Origin: Aromatoleum evansii
GTDB lineage: Bacteria; Pseudomonadota; Gammaproteobacteria; Burkholderiales; Rhodocyclaceae
Direction of reading: 5' to 3'
Assembly: GCF_012910805.1 (NCBI RefSeq)
Contig: NZ_WTVK01000003.1
Coordinates: forward strand, 1 to 64,000
Length of the DNA stretch: 64,000 bases
Of the stretch, positions 24,468-33,006 are shown in pieces. Below the pieces are notes generated by a model, which was given only the letters and a program-made list of their open reading frames with translations, was not told where the DNA came from and did no database searches. Within the stretch, counting starts at the first letter, position 1. Every line of letters begins with the position of its first letter. Made by a program: the position numbers and the translations under genes.

Positions 24468-26264
24468 TCAGAACTGTGCTTCGTCGAGCGCCAGCGCACC
24501 CGCGGCGCCATTCACGACCGTGTAGGACAGCGCCTGCGCTTGCGGCAGGACGTGGTCGGCGTAAAAGCGCGAGGTGACGATCTTGGTCTTGTAGAACTCG
24601 TCGGTCGAGCCTTCGGCGATGCGCTGCGACGACACCAGCGCGGCACGCGCCATGAGCCAGCCACCGGCAACGATGCCGAGAAGCTTGAGGAAAGGCACCG
24701 AACCCACGGAAGCGGCCTTGATGTCCTTGCCGTAGGTCGCAAGCACGTACTCGACCGCTGCTTCCAGCGCGACGATACCGGACTCGAGGGACTTGCGGAT
24801 CGCCACGAACGCATCGTCGCTGCCGTGCTCGGCGAGTTGCGGGAGCACGCCGCGGATCTCCGCGATCAGGGCCTTGATGGTCACGCCGCCTTCGCGTGCC
24901 GTCTTGCGGCCGATAAGGTCGTTAGCCTGGATCGCCGTCGTGCCCTCGTAGATTGTCGTGATGCGCGAATCGCGCAGGTGCTGCGCCGCACCGGTCTCCT
25001 CGATGAAGCCCATGCCGCCATGCACCTGCACGCCGGTCGAAGCAATGTCGATCGAATTCTCGGTCGACCAGCCCTTGACGACCGGAATCATGAGGTCGAC
25101 GAAAGCCTGATTCTCCGCACGCACCGCGGCGTCCGGATCACGGTGCGCCGCGTCGTTCGCCGCAGCCACGACGTAGGCCAGCGCGCGCATGGCCTCGGTC
25201 TGCGACTTCATGGACATCAGCATGCGGCGCACATCCGGGTGATGGATGATCGAGACCTTCGGGCCGCCGCGCACGCCCATCTCGGTGCCCTGGACGCGAT
25301 CCTTGGCATAGGCGAGGGCGTGCTGGTAGGCACGGTCGGCCAGCGCCACGCCTTCCATGCCGACGGCGAAGCGCGCTTCGTTCATCATGATGAACATGTA
25401 CTCGAGACCGCGATTCTCCTCGCCGACGAGGGTGCCGATGGCGCCGCCGTGGTCGCCGAAGGCGAGTACGCAGGTCGGGCTCGCGTGGATGCCCAGCTTG
25501 TGCTCGATCGACACGCAGTGCACGTCGTTGCGCGCACCCGGGGTGCCGTCGGCATTGAGGAGGAACTTCGGCACGACGAAGAGCGAGATGCCCTTCACGC
25601 CTTCCGGGGCGTCCGGCAGACGGGCGAGCACGAGGTGGACGATGTTGTCCGTCATGTCGTGTTCGCCGTAGGTGATGAAGATCTTCTGGCCAAAGATCTT
25701 GTAGGTGCCGTCAGGCTGCGGTTCGGCGCGCGTACGCACGGCCGCGAGATCCGAACCTGCCTGCGGTTCGGTCAGGTTCATGGTGCCGGTCCATTCGCCG
25801 CTCACCATCTTCGGCAGATAGGCTGCCTTCTGTTCGTCGGTGCCGCGCAGCGTGATCGCTTCGATCGCGCCGCTGGTCAGCATCGGGCACAGGGAGAAGG
25901 CCATGTTCGAAGCCTTCCACATTTCCATCACTGCGGTCGCGACAAGCTTGGGCAGGCCCTGGCCGCCGAATTCGGGTTCGCACGCGAGCGCGGTCCAGCC
26001 GGCTTCGGCAAACTGCTTGTAGGCTTCCTTCCAGCCCGGCGCGGTGCGGACGTCACCGTTGTCCCACTTGGCACCTTCCTGGTCGCCAATCCGGTTCAGG
26101 GGCGCTAGGACGCCGCTGGCGAACTTGTTCGCCTCTTCGAGGATCGCGTCCACCAGATCCGCGGACACTTCCTCGCATCCGGGCAATTTTGCGACTTCAT
26201 CGAGGCCGGCCAGCTCGCGCATGACGAACTGCATGTCGCGGATCGGCGCAGTGTATTGACTCAT
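24468..26264 (-). CDS. Acyl-CoA dehydrogenase (598-aa class with C-terminal extension)
   Basis: 598 aa, about 200 longer than short/medium-chain dehydrogenases, with a final helical domain of the type annotated as acetyl-CoA dehydrogenase-like C-terminal domain. FAD-dependent alpha,beta-dehydrogenation of an acyl-CoA. Visible are the N-terminal helical part, M-N-L-T-E-P-Q-A-G-S-D-L near 160 (FAD loop), the central beta domain and Q-V-H-G-G-M-G-F-I-E-E-T-G-A-A-Q-H-L-R-D near 417 with the catalytic-region Glu. Related to DmdC and FadE-type proteins; substrate not predictable. It follows etfB-etfA on the same strand, so its electrons probably pass to that flavoprotein. GGGAGAAG precedes the ATG. 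Confidence 0.9.
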   Translation of the reverse strand: MSQYTAPIRDMQFVMRELAGLDEVAKLPGCEEVSADLVDAILEEANKFASGVLAPLNRIGDQEGAKWDNGDVRTAPGWKEAYKQFAEAGWTALACEPEFGGQGLPKLVATAVMEMWKASNMAFSLCPMLTSGAIEAITLRGTDEQKAAYLPKMVSGEWTGTMNLTEPQAGSDLAAVRTRAEPQPDGTYKIFGQKIFITYGEHDMTDNIVHLVLARLPDAPEGVKGISLFVVPKFLLNADGTPGARNDVHCVSIEHKLGIHASPTCVLAFGDHGGAIGTLVGEENRGLEYMFIMMNEARFAVGMEGVALADRAYQHALAYAKDRVQGTEMGVRGGPKVSIIHHPDVRRMLMSMKSQTEAMRALAYVVAAANDAAHRDPDAAVRAENQAFVDLMIPVVKGWSTENSIDIASTGVQVHGGMGFIEETGAAQHLRDSRITTIYEGTTAIQANDLIGRKTAREGGVTIKALIAEIRGVLPQLAEHGSDDAFVAIRKSLESGIVALEAAVEYVLATYGKDIKAASVGSVPFLKLLGIVAGGWLMARAALVSSQRIAEGSTDEFYKTKIVTSRFYADHVLPQAQALSYTVVNGAAGALALDEAQF

Positions 26265-26296
26265 GTGTTCTTCTCCCGAGACCTGCTTATTGTGAA

Positions 26297-26318
26297 ACTG
26301 CGCCCATTCGGGCGCAGT
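26297..26318 (-). terminator. Hairpin between etfA and acyl-CoA dehydrogenase genes
   Basis: 9-bp perfect stem (ACTGCGCCC / GGGCGCAGT) with a 4-nt loop; in the minus direction it is followed by TTT then CACAATAA. A leaky terminator or processing site that could set a higher level of etfBA than of the dehydrogenase. Confidence 0.45.
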
Positions 26319-26350
26319 CCTTGTGCAACTTTTTTATATTTCTACAGCAT

Positions 26351-27283
26351 TCAGCCGACAGCTTTGGCGAGCTCCGGCACGACTTCGAACAGATCGCCGA
26401 CCAAGCCGTAATCCGCCACCTGGAAGATCGGCGCTTCGGGATCCTTGTTGATCGCGACGATCACCTTGGAGTCCTTCATGCCGGCGAGGTGCTGGATCGC
26501 GCCCGAGATGCCGACGGCGATATAGAGCTGCGGCGCGACGATCTTGCCGGTCTGGCCGACCTGGTAGTCGTTCGGTACGTAGCCCGCATCGACCGCGGCG
26601 CGCGAGGCGCCCAGCGCGGCGCCCAGGGCGTCGGCGAGCGGCTCGAGCAGCTTGTGGTAGTTCTCGCTGTTGCCCAGACCGCGGCCACCCGAGACGATGA
26701 TCTTGGCGGCGCCGAGTTCCGGGCGTGCGCTCTTGGTGAGCTCGCGCCCCTTGACGCTGGTCAGGCCCAGGTCCGCAGCGGCAGCCACGGCTTCCACCGC
26801 CGCGGAACCGCCCTGCCCGGCCGCCTCGAAGGCGGTCGTGCGCACGGTCATCACCTTCACGGCATCCGACGACTTGACGGTGGCCATCGCGTTGCCGGCG
26901 TAGATCGGGCGCACGAAGGTGTCGGCCGACTCCACCGCGACGATGTCGGAGATCTGCGCCACGTCGAGCAGCGCCGCCACGCGCGGGGCGACGTTCTTGC
27001 CGTTGGCGGTGCTGGGGGCGAGGATGTGGGTGTAGCCCGCAGCATTGGCGACGACCAGCGCGGCGACGTTCTCGGCCGTCTGCGACTCGTAATGGGCGGC
27101 GTCGGCGACGCGCACCTTCGCCACGCCTGCAAGCTTCGCCGCCTGTTCGGCAGCCCCGCCGCAGTTGGCGCCGGCGACCAGCACGTGAACCTCGCCACCG
27201 AGCTTGGCGGCGGCCGAGATGGTGTTGAGGGTGGCGGCCTTCAGGCTCGCGTTGTCGTGTTCTGCAATAACCAGGATCGCCAT
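26351..27283 (-). CDS. etfA: Electron transfer flavoprotein alpha subunit
   Basis: 310 aa. Carries electrons from acyl-CoA dehydrogenases to the quinone pool through ETF:quinone oxidoreductase. The C-terminal FAD-binding domain has S-G-G-R-G-L-G near residue 197, G-Q-T-G-K-I-V-A-P near 252, G-I-S-G-A-I-Q-H near 269 and [10 protein letters not shown] near 288, all diagnostic. The ATG at 27283 lies 2 nt after the etfB stop; the longer open frame upstream is the etfB region in another frame. Confidence 0.96.
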   Translation of the reverse strand: MAILVIAEHDNASLKAATLNTISAAAKLGGEVHVLVAGANCGGAAEQAAKLAGVAKVRVADAAHYESQTAENVAALVVANAAGYTHILAPSTANGKNVAPRVAALLDVAQISDIVAVESADTFVRPIYAGNAMATVKSSDAVKVMTVRTTAFEAAGQGGSAAVEAVAAAADLGLTSVKGRELTKSARPELGAAKIIVSGGRGLGNSENYHKLLEPLADALGAALGASRAAVDAGYVPNDYQVGQTGKIVAPQLYIAVGISGAIQHLAGMKDSKVIVAINKDPEAPIFQVADYGLVGDLFEVVPELAKAVG

Positions 27284-27285
27284 GT

Positions 27286-28035
27286 TCAGATCACCTTCGC
27301 TTCGTTCTTGAGCTTGTCGACGAGTTGCGCGACGTCCGCGACGCGCACGCCGGCGCTGCGCTTGGGCGGCTCGGCCACTTTCAGCGTCGTCAGGCGCGGC
27401 GCGACATCGACGCCGAGGTCGGCCGGCTTCACGGTCTCCAGCGGCTTCTTCTTCGCCTTCATGATGTTCGGCAGCGTCGCATAGCGCGGCTCGTTGAGGC
27501 GCAGGTCGGTGGTGATGACCGCCGGCAGCTTCATCTCGAGGGTCTCGAGACCGCCATCGATCTCGCGCGTCACGTTGGCGACGCCATCGCTGAGCGCAAC
27601 CTTGGAGGCGAACGTCGCCTGGGGCCAGCCCATCAGCGCGGCCAGCATCTGGCCGGTCTGATTCGAGTCGTCGTCGATCGCCTGCTTGCCGCAGATCACG
27701 ACCGTCGGCTGCTCCTTGTCGCACAGCGCCTTCAGCAGCTTCGCCACAGCCAGCGGCTGCAGGTCGGCGTCGCTCTCGACCAGGATGCCGCGGTCGGCAC
27801 CGATCGCCATCGCGGCGCGGATCGTCTCCTGGCAGGCCGCGACACCGCAGCTCACCGCCACGACCTCGGTCGCAACGCCGGCTTCCTTCAGCCGCACGGC
27901 TTCCTCGACGGCGATCTCGTCGAAGGGGTTCATGGACATCTTCACGTTCGCGATATCGACGCCCGTGCCGTCAGCCTTGACTCGCACCTTGACGTTGTAA
28001 TCGACTACGCGTTTGACGGGTACCAGGATCTTCAA
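27286..28035 (-). CDS. etfB: Electron transfer flavoprotein beta subunit
   Basis: 249 aa, family length. Start [18 protein letters not shown] is typical, and the AMP-binding/ETF loop region [15 protein letters not shown] near residue 123-137 and the recognition-loop Leu region near 190-200 ([14 protein letters not shown]) are visible. First gene of the etfB-etfA-acyl-CoA dehydrogenase run, facing a TetR gene across a 184-bp gap with two matched dyads. Confidence 0.96.
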   Translation of the reverse strand: MKILVPVKRVVDYNVKVRVKADGTGVDIANVKMSMNPFDEIAVEEAVRLKEAGVATEVVAVSCGVAACQETIRAAMAIGADRGILVESDADLQPLAVAKLLKALCDKEQPTVVICGKQAIDDDSNQTGQMLAALMGWPQATFASKVALSDGVANVTREIDGGLETLEMKLPAVITTDLRLNEPRYATLPNIMKAKKKPLETVKPADLGVDVAPRLTTLKVAEPPKRSAGVRVADVAQLVDKLKNEAKVI

Positions 28036-28154
28036 TGCCGCGCTCCTTTGCGTGTTAGGTCGGTCGAAATTGTGGAAAGGGAATCATGTTACCGCCACCA
28101 GACCAAAAATACGCCGTTGCGATGAACACTTGACCGCCGACCGAAAAAATCGTT

Positions 28155-28193
28155 CCATACGCATGGGTATGGAGTGCATACGGTACCGTATGG
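28155..28193. promoter_or_regulatory. Double palindromic operator between etfB and the divergent tetR
   Basis: Two dyads share the layout CATAC-N6-GTATG plus flanking G/C: arms 28155-28160/28167-28172 and 28176-28181/28188-28193. The second includes a perfect 16-bp palindrome, CATACGGTACCGTATG. Their centres are 21 bp apart, two helical turns, so two dimers would bind the same face. The site is 27 bp from the tetR start and 120 bp from etfB. Confidence 0.8.
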
Positions 28194-28219
28194 TCAGACT
28201 TTAGTCAATACTAGGTAGT

Positions 28220-28831
28220 ATGGAAAACAAGCCTCTAAAACCGCGCGTCCAGCTCGACCGCAATGCATGGGTAAGCGCCGCCACCGAGGTCCTCGCCGAA
28301 GAGGGCATCGCCGGACTTCGCGTGGAAGTGCTCGCAAAACGCCTGAAGGTCACGAAAGGCAGCTTCTACTGGCACTTTCAGGATCGTCGGGATTTGCTGC
28401 TGGCCGTCCTCCAGGTGTGGAAGGACGGGCGGATCCGCGACATCGTCAAGCAGACGCGCGCCCAGCCCGGCCGGGAGCTGGAGCAGATTTACCACGTCAT
28501 CGATGTTTATAGCACGAGCCGCAGCCGGCGCGGAGCCGCGATCGAGCTCGCGGTACGCGACTGGGCGCGCCGCGACGCCGACGCGGCGGCGATCGTCGCC
28601 GAAGTTGACGACATCCGGCTGCGCTGTGCTCGCGATCTGTTCCTCGCGTGCGGGGTGCCGATGGAGGAAGCGTCGAGCCGTTGCATGCTGCTCTACGCCT
28701 ATGTGTTCGGAATCTCGCTGATGATCTACGACAAGTTCGACAGCGACGTGACACGCCTGAAACGCGATATCGCAGAGCTCATCGCGCAGTCGGCAAGCAT
28801 GAAGCGCAAGGCTGCCGCGACCAGCGACTGA
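28220..28831 (+). CDS. TetR family regulator, probable controller of the etf/acyl-CoA dehydrogenase genes
   Basis: 203 aa. HTH at about residues 13-60 with A-K-R-L-K-V-T-K-G-S-F-Y-W-H-F-Q-D-R-R-D-L-L, a TetR hallmark. The C-terminal half is helical with A-V-R-D-W-A-R-R-D near residue 112, a pattern common in TetR proteins that control acyl-CoA or fatty acid genes. Divergent from etfB with paired dyads upstream, so repression of both directions relieved by an acyl-CoA is likely (inference). AGGT lies just before the ATG, with tight spacing. Confidence 0.87.
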   Translation: MENKPLKPRVQLDRNAWVSAATEVLAEEGIAGLRVEVLAKRLKVTKGSFYWHFQDRRDLLLAVLQVWKDGRIRDIVKQTRAQPGRELEQIYHVIDVYSTSRSRRGAAIELAVRDWARRDADAAAIVAEVDDIRLRCARDLFLACGVPMEEASSRCMLLYAYVFGISLMIYDKFDSDVTRLKRDIAELIAQSASMKRKAAATSD

Positions 28832-28882
28832 GAAACCCGGACGCCGCGGCTCGCGGGCTGCTCATTTTGACCAGCCCTCAGC

Positions 28883-29653
28883 TCAGCCGCGCGCCAGCGC
28901 GGGGAGGACGGCGCAGGCGTTGCGTCCCGTGGCCTCGGCGATTTCGGCAACGGACAGGCCGCGCAATCCGGCCAGCACCTCGGCAAAGCGACGCAGATCG
29001 GCCGGCTCGTTGCGCCCTCCCTGCGCCCAGGCGGGGGGGATGTCCGGCGCATCCGTTTCGAGCACGATCGAATCCAATGGCAGCGTCGCCGCGAGGTTGC
29101 GGATTCGGCGCGAGCCGTCGAAGGTCATCGCCCCGCCGAACCCGAGCCTGAAACCCAACGCGATGAAGGCATCGGCCTGCTGGCGACTGCCGTTGAAGGC
29201 GTGGGCGATGCCACCAGGCACCTCGATCCGGCGCAGATGCTTGAGAATGTCGTCGACCGCGCGCCTGACATGCAGGATGACGGGAAGCCCGAAGCGGCGG
29301 GCGAGCTTGAGCTGTTCGACGAAGTACTGCTCCTGCGTGGCGCGGTCGAAATTCTCCGCGTAGAAATCGAGGCCGATCTCCCCGACCGCCACGGCCCGCC
29401 CATTTGCGAGGCGCTCCTGCAGGACGTCGAGATCGTCCGTGCAGGCGCCAGCGACATACAGCGGATGAATGCCGAACGCATGGACGATGTCGCCATGCGC
29501 ATCCGACAGGGCCGCGACCTTGTCGAAGTTGGCAACCTCGACCCCCGGCACGACGAAGCGCCCCACTCCGGCCGCACGCGCTGCGGCGATCACCGCTTCG
29601 CGGTCGGGATCGAACTCCGCCGCGTCGAGGTGGATGTGGGTGTCGATGAGCAT
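28883..29653 (-). CDS. TatD family metal-dependent hydrolase
   Basis: 256 aa TIM-barrel nuclease/hydrolase. Metal ligands: I-D-T-H-I-H-L-D at residues 3-10, the Glu in V-G-E-I-G-L-D-F near 92, H-V-R-R-A near 128, I-A-H-A-F-N-G near 153 and E-T-D-A-P near 200. Closest in look to the YjjV/TatD-like branch rather than TatD itself. Proposed role in DNA end processing or D-aminoacyl hydrolysis differs between members. No clear operon partner; gap of ~50 bp to the preceding tetR on the other strand (convergent). Confidence 0.9.
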   Translation of the reverse strand: MLIDTHIHLDAAEFDPDREAVIAAARAAGVGRFVVPGVEVANFDKVAALSDAHGDIVHAFGIHPLYVAGACTDDLDVLQERLANGRAVAVGEIGLDFYAENFDRATQEQYFVEQLKLARRFGLPVILHVRRAVDDILKHLRRIEVPGGIAHAFNGSRQQADAFIALGFRLGFGGAMTFDGSRRIRNLAATLPLDSIVLETDAPDIPPAWAQGGRNEPADLRRFAEVLAGLRGLSVAEIAEATGRNACAVLPALARG

Positions 29654-29694
29654 TGCGGCATACCAAGGCGTCGGCGGGAGAGCGAGCGCCGCTT

Positions 29695-29725
29695 GGCGGG
29701 ATGCGCTGCGCTACTCCCGCCCTAC
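29695..29725. repeat. Short REP-like palindrome (GGCGGGA ... TCCCGCC)
   Basis: 7-bp arms GGCGGGA (29695-29701) and TCCCGCC (29715-29721) around GCGCTGCGC, followed by CTACGGG. This resembles a GTAGGGCGGGA-type intergenic repeat widespread in proteobacteria. Single copy recognised in this window, between tatD-like and crotonase genes. Confidence 0.4.
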
Positions 29726-29747
29726 GGGAACGCGGTTCGGCATGATT

Positions 29748-30551
29748 TCAGCGCCCGCGCCACTCCGGCTTGCGCTTGGCGATGAAGGCGTCGATGCCCT
29801 CGGCGGCGTCCTCGCTCATCATGTTGCACGCCATCGTCTCAGCTGCCATCTGGTACGCGGCCTCCATGCCCATCTCGAGCTGACGGTAGAACATCTGCTT
29901 GCCCATCTGGATCGCGAGCGGGGACTTGGCGCAGATCGCGGCGGCGAGCTTCGCGACCTCGGCATCGAGCGCCTCGAGCGGCACGACGCGGTTCACCAGC
30001 CCGCGGCGCTGCGCTTCCGCTGCGTCGATGAAGTCGCCCGTGACGAGCATCTCGAAGGCTTCCTTGCGCCCCATGTTGCGCGACAGGCCGACGCTGGGGG
30101 TTGCGCAGAAGAGGCCGACGTTGATGCCCGACACGGCGAAGCGCGCGACGTCAGCGGCAACGGCGAGGTCGCACATCGACACCAGCTGGCAACCGGCCGC
30201 GGTCGCAATGCCGTGGACACGGGCGATGACGGGCTGCGGCAGTTCGGTGAGCTTGACCATGAACTTGCCGCACAGGCGGAAGAGGTCCTGCTGGAACTGC
30301 AGCGTGTGGTTGCCGCGCATCTCCTTCAGGTCGTGCCCGGCGCAGAAGGCCTTGCCCTCGCCCGCCAGAACGACCACGCGCACGCTCGCGTCCTTCGCGA
30401 TCGCGTCGATCTCGGCGATCAGGGCTTCGAGCATCGCCTGCGAGAGGGAGTTGAACTGGCCGGGCCGGTTCAGCGTCAGGTAAGCAACGCCGCCCTCGTC
30501 TCGGCGCAGCAGCAGCGGTGCGTTGTCGGATTGCTGAGGCAGTGCGCTCAT
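29748..30551 (-). CDS. Crotonase-fold protein (ECHDC3-like enoyl-CoA hydratase family)
   Basis: 267 aa from the ATG at 30551 (GGGAGAG lies 6 nt upstream; an ATG two codons earlier touches the Shine-Dalgarno sequence). Crotonase domain with the oxyanion-hole segment G-x-G-K-A-F-C-A-G-H-D-L near residues 66-77 and G-I-A-T-A-A-G-C-Q-L near 112. In classic hydratases the two catalytic Glu lie in G-C-E-L and in the P-E segment about 20 residues later; here these positions read G-C-Q-L and V-S-G-I-N-V-G-L-F-C. That is the pattern of the ECHDC3-like branch, so acyl-CoA binding is likely but hydratase activity is doubtful. Confidence 0.85.
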   Translation of the reverse strand: MSALPQQSDNAPLLLRRDEGGVAYLTLNRPGQFNSLSQAMLEALIAEIDAIAKDASVRVVVLAGEGKAFCAGHDLKEMRGNHTLQFQQDLFRLCGKFMVKLTELPQPVIARVHGIATAAGCQLVSMCDLAVAADVARFAVSGINVGLFCATPSVGLSRNMGRKEAFEMLVTGDFIDAAEAQRRGLVNRVVPLEALDAEVAKLAAAICAKSPLAIQMGKQMFYRQLEMGMEAAYQMAAETMACNMMSEDAAEGIDAFIAKRKPEWRGR

Positions 30552-30647
30552 CGTCATCTCTCCCGTGATCTTTGTGTGTAATGAACTGCTTATTTTGCCC
30601 GATCCTGCCGTCGAACGGAGGATGTGCGCAGCCCGGGCCACGGTGGG

Positions 30648-31277
30648 CTAGCGACGGCACGCCCCCGCTGCGGGACCGCCCATCCAGCGGGCGATTTCGT
30701 TCGTCAGCCGGTCGCCCGCCTTGCGGAATGCCGTGACACCCCCCTTCGCGTCGGCGCTCGATGCCGGCTCGCGCAGCTCGAAGCTCATCCGGGCGAACCC
30801 ATTTTCACCGCGCGACGGCAACAGTTCAGCGCGCGCACTGATGACCGCTGCACTCGATTCGGGGGCGTCGAAGGCCTGGCTGAATTCGTCGATTTCAAGG
30901 CGCAAGCGGCAACCACCGCCCGTGGAAGACGGTGAGGACAGCGCCTGAAGCAGCCGCCGCTCCAGCATTTCGGCAGGCGGGGCGGCCCATCGGCTTTCGG
31001 CAAACACCTGGCGTTGCGCGGGCTGACGGTACTCCAGCCGGTACTGCATCGCCGCCGTCGCGAGCCAGGACGGGGCACGGACTTCGATTTTCGCCGGCAG
31101 GACGGCAGGCATCGGGGAAACGCTTTCGGCCAAGCCCAGATCATAGATGGCAGGCACGGCCTGCCGTTGCGGCAGACCGCCGCATGCACCCAGCGCAAGA
31201 CCCGCGCAGAGCACGGCGAGGATCCTCACTCCGCGCTTCCAGCCTCGAGATGTCATGAGAGTTCCGTGAAGATTCAT
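30648..31277 (-). CDS. ABC-type transport auxiliary lipoprotein (PqiC-like) of second MCE operon
   Basis: 209 aa. Signal with lipobox A-L-G-A-C, Cys about residue 32 from the ATG at 31277 (a second ATG seven codons later is possible). The mature part has the family's Y-D-L-G-L near 44, I-E-V-R-A-P-S-W-L near 63-71, M-Q-Y-R-L-E-Y near 77 and a C-terminal helix. Members sit in the periplasm or outer membrane and are thought to link the MCE ring to the outer membrane. The ATG overlaps the MCE stop (ATGA at 31274-31277). Complete counterpart of the truncated gene at 1-154. Confidence 0.88.
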   Translation of the reverse strand: MNLHGTLMTSRGWKRGVRILAVLCAGLALGACGGLPQRQAVPAIYDLGLAESVSPMPAVLPAKIEVRAPSWLATAAMQYRLEYRQPAQRQVFAESRWAAPPAEMLERRLLQALSSPSSTGGGCRLRLEIDEFSQAFDAPESSAAVISARAELLPSRGENGFARMSFELREPASSADAKGGVTAFRKAGDRLTNEIARWMGGPAAGACRR

Positions 31278-32227
31278 CGGGCCGGGGACGCCTTGGCATT
31301 GAATCCGGTCTCACCGGGGCCGGCTGCGACGGGCGCGCGACCGAGCAACAGCATTTGCGGCGTGGCGTCGACTTCCTCGACGAGATGCCCGATGCGCTGC
31401 GAGGTTCCCTTCAGTTCCTCGAGCAGCGCGTTGAGTTGCGGCAGGGTTTCTTCGGCCACACGCTCGCCGGTAACTGTGGTCGCGGCATCCACGCGCTCGG
31501 CGAGCCCGTTCAACTTCGCCATCAGGACCTTGAGCTCGCCGATGGCCGGACCGGCATCGACACTCGCGCGCTCGAGGTTCTGCAGGGTGTTCGAGAGCCG
31601 CGCGAGATTCTCCTGGTTGAGCACGGCGCGGATCGATGCCAGCGTCTTCGGCGCGTCGGCGAGCGTCCGGTCGGCCCCGGCCGCTGCGGATTCGAGTTTC
31701 TGCAGCGTGTTTCCGATCCGCCGGATGTTCTCGTCGGTAACCAGCTCGCCGAGCTTGTCTGCCACCAGTCGGAGCCTGCGCGCGGCGTCGAGGGTGGTGT
31801 CGGTGAGTTGCTCCATCGTCCCCGGTTCCATCTTGAGCCGCGGTGGTTCTTCGCCCTCCCCCACCAGTGGTTCCGGATTCTCGCCACGGTCGTTGAGCTG
31901 GACGTAGGCGAGCCCTGTGACGCCTTGGTAGGCGAGACTGGCGCGCGTGCCTTTCGTCAGCGGAATGTCGCTGCGCAGGCGGATATGGACGAGGATCTTG
32001 CGCGGATCCTCGGGGTCGATGGCGATGTCGGACACCTTTCCGGCGGCCATGCCGCGATAGCGCACCCGTGCCTCGAGGTTCAGGCCCGTGACGGTGCCGG
32101 CGGACTCGAGGATGTAGGTGCGCTGCGAATCGCCGTCGTCCGAGAACCACCACAGAGAGGCGAGCAGCGCGGCGCCGAGAACGATGGCGAAGAGTCCCGC
32201 CGCGAGGGCGTGTGCGCGATTTTCCAT
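31274..32227 (-). CDS. MCE-domain (MlaD family) protein of second MCE operon
   Basis: 317 aa from the ATG at 32227. N-terminal anchor (about 8-29), MCE domain (about 40-120) with V-T-G-L-N-L-E-A-R-V-R-Y-R-G-M-A-A-G-K-V near 47-66 and G-V-T-G-L-A-Y-V-Q-L near 105, then a long helical region with repeated L-x-x-L-E-x-A pattern. The sequence differs substantially from the 151-1092 paralogue, consistent with distinct substrates. Start overlaps the ATPase stop; its stop overlaps the lipoprotein start. Confidence 0.92.
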   Translation of the reverse strand: MENRAHALAAGLFAIVLGAALLASLWWFSDDGDSQRTYILESAGTVTGLNLEARVRYRGMAAGKVSDIAIDPEDPRKILVHIRLRSDIPLTKGTRASLAYQGVTGLAYVQLNDRGENPEPLVGEGEEPPRLKMEPGTMEQLTDTTLDAARRLRLVADKLGELVTDENIRRIGNTLQKLESAAAGADRTLADAPKTLASIRAVLNQENLARLSNTLQNLERASVDAGPAIGELKVLMAKLNGLAERVDAATTVTGERVAEETLPQLNALLEELKGTSQRIGHLVEEVDATPQMLLLGRAPVAAGPGETGFNAKASPAR

Positions 32228-33006
32228 CAGCGCGCTCCTCCGCTCCGGACACCTGCGCGCAGGCCGAAGGGTTTGCGGAAGAAGCCGTCGACAAAGGGGT
32301 GGTCCAGTTCCATTGTTTCCTCGAGCGAGGCGCAGCTCACGATGCACCGATCCGAGAGTATGGCGATTTTCGTCGCCAACGCGGCGAGCGTATCGACGTC
32401 GTGGGTCACAAGCACGACGGTAAGTCCGAGTTGGCGCTGCAGGCTGAGAACGAGTTCAACGAAAGCCATGCTGCGGTCCGGATCCAGGCCCGCCGTCGGT
32501 TCGTCGAGCAGCAGCAGTTCGGGCTCGAGCGCGAGGGCCCGCGCGAGGGCAACGCGCTTGACCATGCCGCCCGAGAGCTCCGCGGGCATCAGCAGCGCGG
32601 TCGCCGGTTCGAGTTCGACCAGCGAGAGCTTCAGGGCAACTAGGTTGGCGATCTCGGCGTCGGTTGCGAGGCGCAGTTCCCGCAACGGGAAGCCGATGTT
32701 TTCGGCAACGTTCATCGCGGAAAACAGCGCACCGTGCTGGAACAGTACGCCGAAACGGCGCCGCCGCATGCGCTGCTCGCGGACGCTCCCGGAAAACAGC
32801 GGCGCACCGAACACCGACACCTCCCCCGCGGCCGGCCGCGTGAGGCCGATGATGTGGCGCAGCAGGGTGGTCTTGCCGCTGCCGGAACCGCCGACCAAGG
32901 CGACGACTTCGCCGCGCTGCACGGTCAGGTCGAGGCCGTCATGCACCAGAGTGGCGCCGAAGCGCGTGACGATGCCACGCAATTCGATCACCGGCTTCGC
33001 GTTCAT
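32227..33006 (-). CDS. ABC ATP-binding protein of second MCE operon (MlaF-like)
   Basis: 259 aa. Walker A G-G-S-G-S-G-K-T-T near residue 39, Q-loop L-F-Q-H-G-A-L-F-S-A-M near 86, signature L-S-G-G-M-V-K-R near 144, Walker B L-L-L-L-D-E-P-T-A-G-L-D-P near 163 and switch V-T-H-D. ATG overlaps the permease stop at 33003-33006. Energises the adjoining STAS-permease; same class as 1093-1902 but clearly a separate paralogue. Confidence 0.93.
   Translation of the reverse strand: MNAKPVIELRGIVTRFGATLVHDGLDLTVQRGEVVALVGGSGSGKTTLLRHIIGLTRPAAGEVSVFGAPLFSGSVREQRMRRRRFGVLFQHGALFSAMNVAENIGFPLRELRLATDAEIANLVALKLSLVELEPATALLMPAELSGGMVKRVALARALALEPELLLLDEPTAGLDPDRSMAFVELVLSLQRQLGLTVVLVTHDVDTLAALATKIAILSDRCIVSCASLEETMELDHPFVDGFFRKPFGLRAGVRSGGAR

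Noticed and set aside
24540-26108. 522-codon open frame antisense to the acyl-CoA dehydrogenase
   Set aside because: Same reasoning; the dehydrogenase has complete FAD and catalytic motifs on the minus strand.
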